Origin: JBPEWY01 sp965224095
GTDB taxonomy: Bacteria; Bacteroidota; Bacteroidia; Flavobacteriales; Flavobacteriaceae
DNA length: 64,000 nt
NCBI GenBank assembly: GCA_965224095.1
Contig: OZ245039.1
Coordinates: 3,750,723 to 3,814,722, forward strand
Direction of reading: 5' to 3'
Shown here: positions 10,072 through 20,800 of the stretch, piece after piece
Layout of the letters: every line of letters begins with the position of its first letter
Position numbering within the stretch: position 1 is the first letter of the stretch
Notes under the pieces: generated by a model
The model's input: the letters and a program-made list of their open reading frames with translations, nothing else
What the model was told of the DNA's origin: nothing
Database searches by the model: none
Position numbers and translations under genes: made by a program

Positions 10072-13000
10072 ATGAAAAAGTTATTAGAAAAGTTAAATGA
10101 TCTTGACGTTATTTTAAATGAAAATAACGGTAATCTGGAAATTAAGGCCCCAGAGGGGGTTGTAACACAAGAACTGCTTTCGGAGATCAAAGCACATAAA
10201 GATATGCTGTTGATTTTTTTACAGGAATATAACTTGCAAAATATTTTACCCCAGATTGCAAAAACAAAAGAAAAGGAGTATTATCCATTATCTTCTTCTC
10301 AATATGGTTTATGGCTCTTACATGAAATGGAAAAAAAGAAGGCTATTTATAATATGCCAAATGCTTATGCCATTTATGGAAAAATAGATGTGGCAACTTT
10401 CGAAGAAAGTATAACAGAGTTGATCAAAAAGCATGAAATTCTACGAACCAATTTTAAAACAGAAGCAAAAACAGGAATACCTGTACAATTTATTCATTCA
10501 ATAGATGATCACTTGTTCAAGTTTGAGTATTTAGATCTTATAAAGGAGGGTGAAATATTAGTAGAAAATAGAAGAAACAAAGAGTTTAAGTATTCTTTTG
10601 ACCTGGAAAAAGAGTCTTTGATAAGGGTAACACTTATTAAGATAAAAAAGGATGAATATCAACTAATCTTTGTTCTTCACCATATTATAAGTGATGTTTG
10701 GTCTTCTACCGTTATTTTAAAAGAACTGCTCTCGAATTATAGACAATTACTAAAGGGAAAAACTATTACAGATATTCCTTTAAGTATTCAATATAAGGAT
10801 TATGCTGAATGGCAACAAATGAGAATTTCGACCAATGAAACATCAAAAAGATATTGGATAGATAAATTTAAAGGTGAGATACCTGTATTGGAGTTACCAA
10901 CCCATCAAACAAGGCCACCAGTTAAAACATACAATGGAGCCTATCAATCCAAAATATTAGACCAAAATACTGTTAAAGCATTTGAAAAGATATGTATAGA
11001 AAATGGAGCCTCTTTGTTTATGGGGTTTCAAGCATTGCTCAAAGTACTTTTTTACCGATATACGGGACAAGAAGATATTATAATTGGAAGCCCAATATCT
11101 GGACGGGAACTTCCAGAATTACAAGGTCAAATAGGATTTTATGTCAATATGTTGGCTTTACATTCTAAATTAAATGGCAAAGATTCATTTCTGCAAACAC
11201 TAGAGAAAATAAGGAATAATACGTTAAACGCTTATAAATATCAAGACTACCCATTTGACAGATTGGTACAGGACCTGAATATTTTTTCCGATAGAAGTAG
11301 AAATCCTTTATTCGACGTTGTATTCTCAATTGATGACAAGCAAAGTGATACCGAAATTGCTTTTGAAGACATTAAAATAGAAGAACTTTTATTTGAGAGT
11401 AATACGAGCAAGTTTGATCTGGAATTTCTTCTAGTAAAAAACAAAGATCTATATGAACTGCAAATAACATATAATACGGATTTGTTTCTTGATGTCTTTA
11501 TAGAAGGAATGATAATGCAGATCAACAAACTTTTAATTAGTATCATTGATAAACCTAGTCTTGCTATTAAAGGATTAGAATATATTCCGGATCAGGAAAA
11601 AGAAAAGCTTCTAAATAGTTTTAATGATACGATAATAGAATATCCTAAAGATAAAACGTTCATAGAACTATTTGAAGAAATAGTAAAGGCCTACCCAAAT
11701 AATGTAGCTATTAAAAATGAGAAATACTCGATAACCTATAAGGAATTAAACTCTTTATCTGATGCACTGGCTTTTTATTTAAGAGAAAATTTCAAAGTTA
11801 GACCAGGCGATTGTATCGGAGTCAATTTTGTAAGAGACCAATGGTTGGTTATTTCATTTATTGCTTCCCTAAAGATCAATGCCATTTATGTTCCTATTGA
11901 CACTCAATTTCCTCAAGAGCGGATAGCATTCATTAAACAAGATAGTAATACCAAAGTAGTTATAGATAATTCTTTTGTCGCAAACTATAAAAACTTGAAG
12001 ATTGATCTAAATAAAAGTTTCAATACGAGAACTGATTCTACTAACAATGATATAGCTTATGTGATATATACATCTGGTACAACCGGAACCCCTAAAGGAG
12101 TAATGATATCACAACAGAGTTTGGTAAATTTATGTTATTGGCATAAAAAAGAATATGATGTTAAAGAAAAAAGCAGAGCGACCTTATATGCAGGGATTTC
12201 ATTTGATGCCTCTATTTGGGAAATGGCACCATACCTGCTGAGTGGTTCAACTTTATATCCATTGAATGATGAAAATATTAGATTAAATATTAGTAAGTTA
12301 TGTTCTTATCTCAATGAAAATAGTATTTCTCATGCATATCTTCCAACAACCATCTGCCATAACTTGATACATGGAGGTGAAGAACTAAAAGATATAAAAA
12401 TTTTGACAGGAGGGGATACTTTGAAACTAAAAAAAGCTCCGCGGTTTCAGTTATATAATAATTACGGCCCGACCGAAAACACTGTTGTTGCAACATCTTA
12501 TTTAGTAAATGAAGGAAAAAGTAATGAATCTTCCATTCCGATAGGAAGTCCCATATCTAACACAAGAGTCTATATTTTAGATGAACATCTTGAGTTATTA
12601 CCAGTAGGTTTTTCGGGCAAATTATACATATCGGGAGACGGTTTAGCCAAAGGTTATTTGAATCGCACAGATCTGACAATGGAAAAATTTGTGAGTAACC
12701 CATTTATTAAAGGTCAGAAAATGTACGACACAGGAGATATGGCTAAATGGCTTCCTGATGGAAATATTGAATTCTTAGGAAGAAAAGATTCTCAGATTAA
12801 ACTCAACGGGCATCGAATAGAGTTGGAAGAAATAGAAAAGAATATACTACAGTTTGAAGGGGTACAGAATAGCATTTTGGATATTAGAAAAATAAAAGGA
12901 GATAAAAAGATCATCGCTTATCTTAAATGTAATGATAGGGTTGAGATAAACAAACTTCTTCAAGAGCTTAAAAAAAGGCTCCCTCAATATATGATTCCCT

Positions 13001-16000
13001 CTAGTTTTGTTTTTATTAATAAAATTCCACTAACCTCCAATGGGAAAGTAAACAAGAAATTGCTTCCCGATCCCGATTATAAAGAGCAAATGTCAATGTA
13101 CGTGGCACCAGAAACTCCTTTAGAAAAAGAACTCCTTCTTCTTTGGGAAAAGTTCTTTGAGATGAAAGGAATAGGTGTTGAGACTTCTTTCTTTGACCTT
13201 GGAGGAAATAGTTTACGAATGGTGGAGTTGATGCATAAAATACGAACCGACCTGGGATATGAGATCGATTTTAATATACTTTATCAAAATTCAACCATAA
13301 GATCATTTATACCATATCTAAAACAATCAAAACAGCTAAAAATATTACCAGTTAAAGGTTTGGATGCCTATCCACTAACCTCTTCCCAGTTTCGATTTTG
13401 GGTTCTTTGTCAAATAGAGGATATCAATAGGGCTTATAATATCCCTATTACCATCAAACTTATAGGAAATTTGAATTTAAAAGCATTGAAAGAGGCTTTT
13501 GATCATATTTTGATGCGTCATAATTCATTAACTACTTATTTTGTAAAAGACTCTAAAGGCGGTGTCAACCAGCTAATTGCTAATTCGGAAGAGATTGATT
13601 TTAAACTAGAAGTAAAAAAGACAATATCGATCGAAGAATTGAGATCCTCACTAATAGAATTTGCAAAAACCCCATTTGATTTAACGAAAGCCCCACTATT
13701 AAAAGCTAAGCTATTTCAACTTAAGAAAAATGAAAACTATCTGTGTATTAATTTACATCACATTATAGGAGACGGACAATCTGTTCAAATACTTATAAGT
13801 GAATTGGCAGGATTTTATAATGCCGCAATAAAAGAAGAGAAGATTTCCCTTTCAAAATTGAGCATTCAATTCAAAGATTATGCAGTATGGACACAAAATA
13901 AACTAAAAGGAGAGAGTGATAAAGAACAATTATTTTGGCTTGACGAACTGGAAGGGGAACTACCTGTACTGGATTTACCTACGTTTCAAACCCGTCCTCC
14001 TATACAGACCTTTATAGGAGCCTATACCGAAAAGAATATTGAAAAAAACATATACCATGCAATAACAAATGTTTCCAAAGAATATCAGACTACGACCTTT
14101 TCTGTAGTTCTGGCAGCTTTAAATGCATTATTGAGCAGGTATACAGGCCAAACCGATATGATACTTGGAACACCGGTGTCGTTAAGGACCTACCCAGAAT
14201 TGGAATCCCAAATAGGTTTGTTTATTAATACCATACCGCTTAGAACTAGATTTGAGGAGAAGGAAAAATTCAGTGATCTGATTGAAATTCAAAAAGAAGT
14301 ATTATTAAAATCTTTGGCCAATGCAAATTACCCTTTTGAAGAATTGATCGAACAATTAGATATTAAGAGAGATACCAGTAGATCTCCCATATTTGACGTA
14401 TTGGTAATCCATCAATATGAGAAACGTGTATTACAATTTATAGAGACTTTTGATGAACTAGAGGTAGAGGTTACCGATCTTATTGAGAATGATGTTAGTA
14501 AATATGACATAACAATCATTTTTACAGAAGCCCAAGGAGAGCTGACAATGGGGGTAGAATATAATACCTCATTATATCAAAGGGATTTTATAACAGATTT
14601 TATGGATGATTATATTTCCTTTTTAAAGATTGTTGTGAACAAACCCGATGTTTCAATTCATCAGGTTGATTATTTGAGCGCCGAAAAGAAGCAATTACTA
14701 TTAGAATCATTTAATGATACAAAGTTGCCATACCAAATGCAAAACTCGGTAGTTGAATTATTTATCAAAAAAGCATTATCACAACCAAACTATATTGCCA
14801 TACAATTTGGAGAGGAGAATATTTCTTACGAAGAACTGTATTTACGATCAACAAAGGTGGCAGAGCATCTTGTCCAAGAAGGAATTAAAGATCATGATAT
14901 TGTTGGGATCTGCTGCGATCGATCAATAAATATGGTTGTTGGTATTTTGGGAATACTTAGATCAGGGGCAACCTATTTGCCCATAGATCCCTTTTATCCT
15001 TTAGAGCGTATAGATTATATTCTGAAGCACAGTAAGACCAAATTGGTTCTGACAAATAACAAGACACATCAGATCCTGCCTTCGGGTTGTGAGATATTGA
15101 ATATAGATACTTTTGAAAACTGGGAAGAGACATCCGAGGAAGATAATCTCCATTTACCAGATGCAAGCACAATTGCTTATGTGCTGTATACTTCTGGGTC
15201 TACGGGAAAACCGAAAGGAGTTCAGGTTTCTCATCAAAATTTGATGAACTTCATTACCGGAATGAACGTAATATTTAAAACGAGCACTTCTCAAGAAGTT
15301 TGGTTGGCCACAACAAGTGTGAGCTTCGATATTTCAATACTTGAGTTACTTTGGACATTGACCAGAGGTAGTAAAGTAGTTCTACAGAGAGAACATCCCA
15401 TACCACTCAAAGAAAAAGCCCAAATGGATTTTAGTCTCCTTTATTTTCCAACAGGAAAAGCTACCGAGACTAATGTATATAAGCTTTTAATGGAAGGATC
15501 TTCATTTGCAGATTCCAATGATTTCTCTGCGGTTTGGATACCAGAACGCCACTTTCATAATTTCGGAAATCAATTTCCTAATCCATCTGTAGCTGCAGCT
15601 GCAGTCGCAGCTACTACCCAATCCATCAAGATTAGATCGGGTAGTGTGGTCTTACCATTGCATGATACAGTAAGAGTGGCTGAAGAGTGGTCTATGGTAG
15701 ACAATCTTTCTAACGGAAGAGTAGAACTTTCAATAGCTTCAGGATGGCATCCTAATGATTTTGTATTAGCCCCAGAAAATTATCAGGATCGCCATGGGAT
15801 TATGAGAAAAAAAATCCAGGAACTAAAGTTATTATGGGAAGGGAAAATGCTCAAAAGAAAAAATGGGAAGGGAGTTGATTTTGAGTTTGGATCTCGGCCC
15901 AGACCTGTTCAAAAAACATTGAATATATGGATCACAGCTGCCGGAAATGTAGAGACCTTTAAATATGCTGGTAAGATAGGAGCTAATATATTGACTCATT

Positions 16001-17634
16001 TACTGGGTCAGGACAGTGAAGAATTAAAGCACAAAATCCAAGCATATAAAGATACCTTGAAGGAGCATGGATATGATGAAAGTAAGGCCAAAATTGCACT
16101 TATGTTACATACTTTTATAGGAACCGATGAAAAAGAGGTAAAAACGATCGTGGAAGGACCTTTTAAAAATTATTTAAAAGATTCGATAAATCTGCTCACT
16201 CCGTTTGCAAAAGAACAAAATCTGGATATAAATACGGATATTGATAAAGTATTGGAAATAGGATTTAAACGATTTTATGAGACCAGCAGTCTTTTTGGAA
16301 CACTTGAGTCAGGTTTGGATAGGGTTGAAAAATTCTACCAGATCGGGGTCACTGAAATTGCATGTTTGATTGATTTTGGAATCAATGAGGACCAGGTTAT
16401 TGAAAGCTTCCAACACTTAAACAGGCTTAGAGAAACCGTATGGAGACAACGTTATCAGTACGATCATCTTGTCAATAAGATGCAGGAATTAAAACTTCAT
16501 AACAGTACTGCCTCTTTGATCGTAGAACATCAAGTGAATTATATGCAGGCAACTCCATCATTTTATGAAGAGTTTGTAAAAGATGATCATAATTTTAATG
16601 CATTAAAGGAGATGAAAGCACTATTGGTTGGAGGAGAGGCATTAAAGGAAAAAGTAGCATCAAAATTATTGGAAGTAGATAGGGGAGTACTTTACAATAT
16701 GTACGGACCTACGGAAACAACCATTTGGTCCACGGTAAAAAAAATTCAGGATAAAAAGAAAATAACTATAGGAAAGCCTATCGCAAATACTAAGATTTAT
16801 ATTTTAGATAATCACCTTCAGCTATGTCCTGTAGGGGTATCTGGAGAATTGTATATTGGAGGCGATGGTGTTTCTAAAGGATATATTCATAACCAAGAAC
16901 TGACAGACGATAGGTTTATACCAGACCCGTTTACTAACAATGAAAAGATTTACAGAACAGGAGATATTGCCAAATGGTTACCCAATGGAGAACTGTATTA
17001 TTTGGGCAGAACAGACCATCAAGTAAAAATAAGAGGGTATAGAATAGAACTTCTGGAGATCGAGAATGTGATCTGTGATATTCCTGGAATCGTACAAAGT
17101 GCTGTAACCACATATATGGCTGACGAACAAGTACATGTTGCAGCATATTTGAAAAATGAACATAAGGATAAGGAACACTTGATCAGGCAAACATTGCAAT
17201 TGCGTTTGCCCAATTATATGTTGCCAACACAACTGGTCTTTATAGAAGAGCTTCCTTTAACACCTAATGGAAAGATTGATAAAAAGAGACTTCCTTCACC
17301 AACAAACTCAAATAGAGAACTTAAGCAAGTTACAGCCCCAAGAAATGAACTTGAAAAAAAGATGGTAGAAATATGGAGTACCTATCTGAATACTAAAAAA
17401 ATAGGGATAGATGACAATTTCTTTGAGATTGGAGGAAATTCTATGAAAGCATTCCAATTACTCACTACGATCAATGAAAAGTTACAATTGGATCTTAAAA
17501 TCATCTCCTTTTTCCAATTTCCGACAATACGACTTTTAGTAGAGGACTTAAGAAGATCGGAAGACCAAATTGAGATCGAAGAGAATGAGATGGAAGATGT
17601 AGATGATCTTTTCGAATTTATGAACGATATATAA
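10072..17634 (+). CDS. NRPS with monooxygenase-interrupted A domain: docking-C-A-PCP-C-A[LLM]-PCP
   Basis: 2520 residues. Residues 1-60 are a TubC-type N-terminal docking domain (MKKLLEKLNDLDVILN...). C1 runs from 70; its HHxxxDG motif reads HHIISDV (His203-204, Asp208, Val209), so the final Gly is lost. A1 spans about 525-1000 (TSGTTGTPKG near 663), code DAWYLGNVVK, close to the Leu signature DAWFLGNVVK. PCP1 has GGNS near 1043. C2 runs from 1100 with an intact HHIIGDG. A2 (TSGSTGKPKG near 1703) is split after core A4 by a luciferase-like FMN monooxygenase (about 1785-2121) and resumes before A5 (MYGPTETTIW near 2210). Read across the break its code is DILQLGMIWK, Gly-like. PCP2 has GGNS near 2454. 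The acidic tail ends DDLFEFMNDI, probably a docking tail for the KS protein that follows. The layout resembles MtaG of myxothiazol biosynthesis. Confidence 0.95.
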   Translation: MKKLLEKLNDLDVILNENNGNLEIKAPEGVVTQELLSEIKAHKDMLLIFLQEYNLQNILPQIAKTKEKEYYPLSSSQYGLWLLHEMEKKKAIYNMPNAYAIYGKIDVATFEESITELIKKHEILRTNFKTEAKTGIPVQFIHSIDDHLFKFEYLDLIKEGEILVENRRNKEFKYSFDLEKESLIRVTLIKIKKDEYQLIFVLHHIISDVWSSTVILKELLSNYRQLLKGKTITDIPLSIQYKDYAEWQQMRISTNETSKRYWIDKFKGEIPVLELPTHQTRPPVKTYNGAYQSKILDQNTVKAFEKICIENGASLFMGFQALLKVLFYRYTGQEDIIIGSPISGRELPELQGQIGFYVNMLALHSKLNGKDSFLQTLEKIRNNTLNAYKYQDYPFDRLVQDLNIFSDRSRNPLFDVVFSIDDKQSDTEIAFEDIKIEELLFESNTSKFDLEFLLVKNKDLYELQITYNTDLFLDVFIEGMIMQINKLLISIIDKPSLAIKGLEYIPDQEKEKLLNSFNDTIIEYPKDKTFIELFEEIVKAYPNNVAIKNEKYSITYKELNSLSDALAFYLRENFKVRPGDCIGVNFVRDQWLVISFIASLKINAIYVPIDTQFPQERIAFIKQDSNTKVVIDNSFVANYKNLKIDLNKSFNTRTDSTNNDIAYVIYTSGTTGTPKGVMISQQSLVNLCYWHKKEYDVKEKSRATLYAGISFDASIWEMAPYLLSGSTLYPLNDENIRLNISKLCSYLNENSISHAYLPTTICHNLIHGGEELKDIKILTGGDTLKLKKAPRFQLYNNYGPTENTVVATSYLVNEGKSNESSIPIGSPISNTRVYILDEHLELLPVGFSGKLYISGDGLAKGYLNRTDLTMEKFVSNPFIKGQKMYDTGDMAKWLPDGNIEFLGRKDSQIKLNGHRIELEEIEKNILQFEGVQNSILDIRKIKGDKKIIAYLKCNDRVEINKLLQELKKRLPQYMIPSSFVFINKIPLTSNGKVNKKLLPDPDYKEQMSMYVAPETPLEKELLLLWEKFFEMKGIGVETSFFDLGGNSLRMVELMHKIRTDLGYEIDFNILYQNSTIRSFIPYLKQSKQLKILPVKGLDAYPLTSSQFRFWVLCQIEDINRAYNIPITIKLIGNLNLKALKEAFDHILMRHNSLTTYFVKDSKGGVNQLIANSEEIDFKLEVKKTISIEELRSSLIEFAKTPFDLTKAPLLKAKLFQLKKNENYLCINLHHIIGDGQSVQILISELAGFYNAAIKEEKISLSKLSIQFKDYAVWTQNKLKGESDKEQLFWLDELEGELPVLDLPTFQTRPPIQTFIGAYTEKNIEKNIYHAITNVSKEYQTTTFSVVLAALNALLSRYTGQTDMILGTPVSLRTYPELESQIGLFINTIPLRTRFEEKEKFSDLIEIQKEVLLKSLANANYPFEELIEQLDIKRDTSRSPIFDVLVIHQYEKRVLQFIETFDELEVEVTDLIENDVSKYDITIIFTEAQGELTMGVEYNTSLYQRDFITDFMDDYISFLKIVVNKPDVSIHQVDYLSAEKKQLLLESFNDTKLPYQMQNSVVELFIKKALSQPNYIAIQFGEENISYEELYLRSTKVAEHLVQEGIKDHDIVGICCDRSINMVVGILGILRSGATYLPIDPFYPLERIDYILKHSKTKLVLTNNKTHQILPSGCEILNIDTFENWEETSEEDNLHLPDASTIAYVLYTSGSTGKPKGVQVSHQNLMNFITGMNVIFKTSTSQEVWLATTSVSFDISILELLWTLTRGSKVVLQREHPIPLKEKAQMDFSLLYFPTGKATETNVYKLLMEGSSFADSNDFSAVWIPERHFHNFGNQFPNPSVAAAAVAATTQSIKIRSGSVVLPLHDTVRVAEEWSMVDNLSNGRVELSIASGWHPNDFVLAPENYQDRHGIMRKKIQELKLLWEGKMLKRKNGKGVDFEFGSRPRPVQKTLNIWITAAGNVETFKYAGKIGANILTHLLGQDSEELKHKIQAYKDTLKEHGYDESKAKIALMLHTFIGTDEKEVKTIVEGPFKNYLKDSINLLTPFAKEQNLDINTDIDKVLEIGFKRFYETSSLFGTLESGLDRVEKFYQIGVTEIACLIDFGINEDQVIESFQHLNRLRETVWRQRYQYDHLVNKMQELKLHNSTASLIVEHQVNYMQATPSFYEEFVKDDHNFNALKEMKALLVGGEALKEKVASKLLEVDRGVLYNMYGPTETTIWSTVKKIQDKKKITIGKPIANTKIYILDNHLQLCPVGVSGELYIGGDGVSKGYIHNQELTDDRFIPDPFTNNEKIYRTGDIAKWLPNGELYYLGRTDHQVKIRGYRIELLEIENVICDIPGIVQSAVTTYMADEQVHVAAYLKNEHKDKEHLIRQTLQLRLPNYMLPTQLVFIEELPLTPNGKIDKKRLPSPTNSNRELKQVTAPRNELEKKMVEIWSTYLNTKKIGIDDNFFEIGGNSMKAFQLLTTINEKLQLDLKIISFFQFPTIRLLVEDLRRSEDQIEIEENEMEDVDDLFEFMNDI
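15424..16434 (+). other. Luciferase-like (LLM/MupA-type) FMN monooxygenase domain embedded in a Gly A domain
   Basis: About 337 residues (1785-2121 of the host protein), beginning MDFSLLYFPTGKATETNVYK. Family hallmarks: SAVWIPERHFH near the start, IRSGSVVLPLHD, RVAEEWSMVDNLSNGRVELS, and SIASGWHPNDF. It matches the natural-product luciferase-like monooxygenase family found within NRPSs. It sits between A4 (FDISILE) and the YMQATPSFYEE strand before A5. In myxothiazol MtaG, a monooxygenase at the equivalent place hydroxylates the alpha carbon of PCP-bound Gly. The same reaction is a reasonable inference here, but this module is internal and not terminal. Confidence 0.9.
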
Positions 17635-17804
17635 TATACCATGATATGATCGATGGATGTATTATACCTGCCTTATATATATAGAATAGTCAAGTTAAAG
17701 AAATAGAATACCAAATAGATTAATTGAAAAAGAGCAGCTATAAAGCTTCGAGTTTTGGAATAGCAAAATCTTTTACAACCAATTGATCATTAAAGTTTTA
17801 ATGT

Positions 17805-20800
17805 GTGAAAAGAGATATTGCAATTATTGGATTATCAGGAAAATTTCCCAAGTCAAAAGATATCAGATCTTTTTGGAAAAATTTAGTCGATGAAAAAGAA
17901 TTGATTCATTTTTTTACTCCCGAAGAATTGAAAGAAAGGGGAATAGAAGAAAAACAGATTCGTTCCTCTACCTATGTCAAAGCAGCCTCATTTATTCGGG
18001 ATTCGGATAGCTTTGATTATCCTTTTTTTAAATATTCCTTGGCTGAAGCTAAAATAATGAACCCCCAAACCAGATTGATGCATCAGTTAGTATGGGAAGC
18101 CTTGGAAGATGCGGCTTGCAATACTGAAAAGTATCACAAGAAGATTGGTGTCTTTGTAGGAGCAAATAAAGATCTCAATTGGAGTTTACATGCTACTTTG
18201 TCAGAACAGGAAAATGTTGATGAATTGACCAAAAGCAAGCTTTCTAACCCTAATTTCATGGGATCTTTGATCTCCTATAAATTTAATTTCAAAGGGCCAT
18301 GCTATTTTATAGATACTGCTTGTTCTACCTCTTTAAGTACGGCGCATTTGGGGTGTCGAAGCTTGTTGCTTAACGAATGCGGTATTGCAGTGGTAGGAGG
18401 TATTCGGTTACTTTCTTTTCACGATAATGGATATGAGTATGAAAAGAATTCGATCATGTCTAAAGATGGACACAATAGAAGTTTTGATGTCAATTCATCA
18501 GGGACCATCGGATCAGATGGAGCAGGTGTGGTAATATTGAAGAAATTGGAAGATGCTATTAAGGAAAAGGATCATATCTACGCCGTTATCAAGGCATCGT
18601 CAATGAATAATGATGGTAGTGAAAAAGCTGGTTATACAATGCCCAGTGTACGAGGACAGTTAGAATGCATAAAAGTAGCTCAAAAGATTGCTGGAGTAAC
18701 CTACAAAGACATATCGTATGTCGAGGCACATGCAACCGGAACAAAAGTAGGTGATCCAATAGAGATAGAAGCGTTGAATGCTGCTTTTCAGAATGACTCT
18801 TCTCATAAATGCGTGGTCGGATCGGTTAAGTCTAATATGGGACATGCAGATGAAGCAGCTGGGATTGCGGGCCTGTTAAAAACGACTTTATCATTAAAAA
18901 ATAAAACTCTCCCGGCTACCATTGGCTATAGAACTCCTAATCCATCAATCAATTTTGAGCAAGGCCCTTTCTATGTAAATAATACTACAATTCCATGGAA
19001 GGGAACAGAAGAAAAACCCCTTATGGCAGCTATTAATTCGCTTGGAATCGGTGGAACTAATGTGCATATGATCTTAGCGCAATCCCCTGAGATTGTAAGG
19101 AAGATGGCAAAGATATCATATCCGTACCACCTCATAAGATTTAGTGCAGAAAATGAATACTCCTTACAGAGGCTTCACGAAAAAATTGGTGCTTATTTAA
19201 AAGAGGGAACTGTTAATCTATCTAATCTTTCATATACTTTGACAACAGGGAGGAAGCAGTTCAGATATAAAAGATCTTATGTAGCAAACAACCAGAAAAC
19301 ATTGCTGGAAGAGTTCCAAAAAGACAATGGTTCTTTTCGGGAGAGTGATGAGAAAGAGAATTTGACCTTTATGTTTTCAGGCCAAGGAACTCAATATTTT
19401 TCAATGGGTAGGCAATTATATAAGTCGTTGCCCTTTTTTAGAGAACTAATGGAAGAAGGGTTTACTTACGTTGAAGCTACACATCAATTGAAGCTTTATG
19501 AGCTCTTATATGAAAAAAGCAATAACTCAGATGCCATCAATAACACTAAATATGTTCAACCCTTATTATTCATCTTTGAATATGCCCTGGCAAAAACATT
19601 GATGCATTTCGAATTAATACCAGATTATTTAATAGGTCATAGCCTGGGAGAATATGTAGCAGCTAGTTTGAGTGGGGTGTTCTCTTATAAAGAAGCATGC
19701 TTTTTGGTTTGTGAACGTGCCAGATTAATGAGCCAGGCTAACCCTGGCAAAATGATAAGTATTGCAATTTCTGAAGAAGAGTTTCTTGATCTGAAAATAT
19801 CCGATGTTGAAATAGCAACCTTGAACTCCAATAAAAATTTAGTTATATCAGGAACGGAGAGTCATATCCTTGAGGCAATAGAACTATTAAGTGAAAAGAA
19901 AATTCCCTTTATAAAATTAAAGACCTCACATGCCTTTCATTCAAAAATGATGCAACCCATCCTAAAGAAATTTGAAGAGGTACTGGAAAAGATTTCTTTT
20001 GGGGAGCTTAATATTCCTTTTGTTTCAAATGTGACAGGAGATTTTATTACCAAAAAAGAAGCTACCTCTGTTGAGTATTGGAAACAACATATAATGAGTA
20101 CAGTTCTTTTCAAGAAAGGAATACAAATGCTATCTGAAAAAGGAACTACTTTGTTTGTTGAGATAGGACCTGGAAATTCGCTCAGCACTTTTGGGAAACA
20201 AACCGTAGGAAACAATGAGGGGCATGTATTTATACCCACGATAAAGCATCAAAGTAAAAAACAAGACGACTATGCCTTTTTTCTGGAAGCTTTGGGTAAG
20301 TTTTGGAATTACGGATATGACCTAGATTGGGAGTTGTATTATCAAAATATGGAAGTGCGTAAAATTCCTGCTCCAACCTATGCTTTTGATGTATATAATT
20401 TACCCGCAAAAATCTCTTTCAGAGACAAACTAAAGGATCAGTCATTGTTTGAAGAGTTAAATTCTAAAGATTATATCTTGTTTATGCCTTCGTGGAAGAG
20501 ATCTTTAGGAAATTTAAAGGAGAGTAAAGAAGATAATGTAGAAACCATAGTATTTTTCTCTGATGGGTCTGAGATCCATGAGGAACTGGTAAAAAAATTG
20601 AAACAGGAAGGAAATAAAATTATCCTTGTGTTCAAATCCGATCATTTTGCCAAAGAAGGAGAAGATAGGTATAAAATAAATATTAATAAGAAGTACTCTC
20701 TTATAGAGTTCTTTTCGACTATTGAAACCTTTAACCGGATTATTTATTCATGGGAACTATCAGATGATAAAGAGAGACTAGTGGATTTGGAGAAAATAAA

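Noticed and set aside
17801..17804. ATG at 17801 as the start of the PKS gene
   Set aside because: It is out of frame with the KS and runs into a stop after about 30 codons; the GTG at 17805 gives the normal KS N-terminus.
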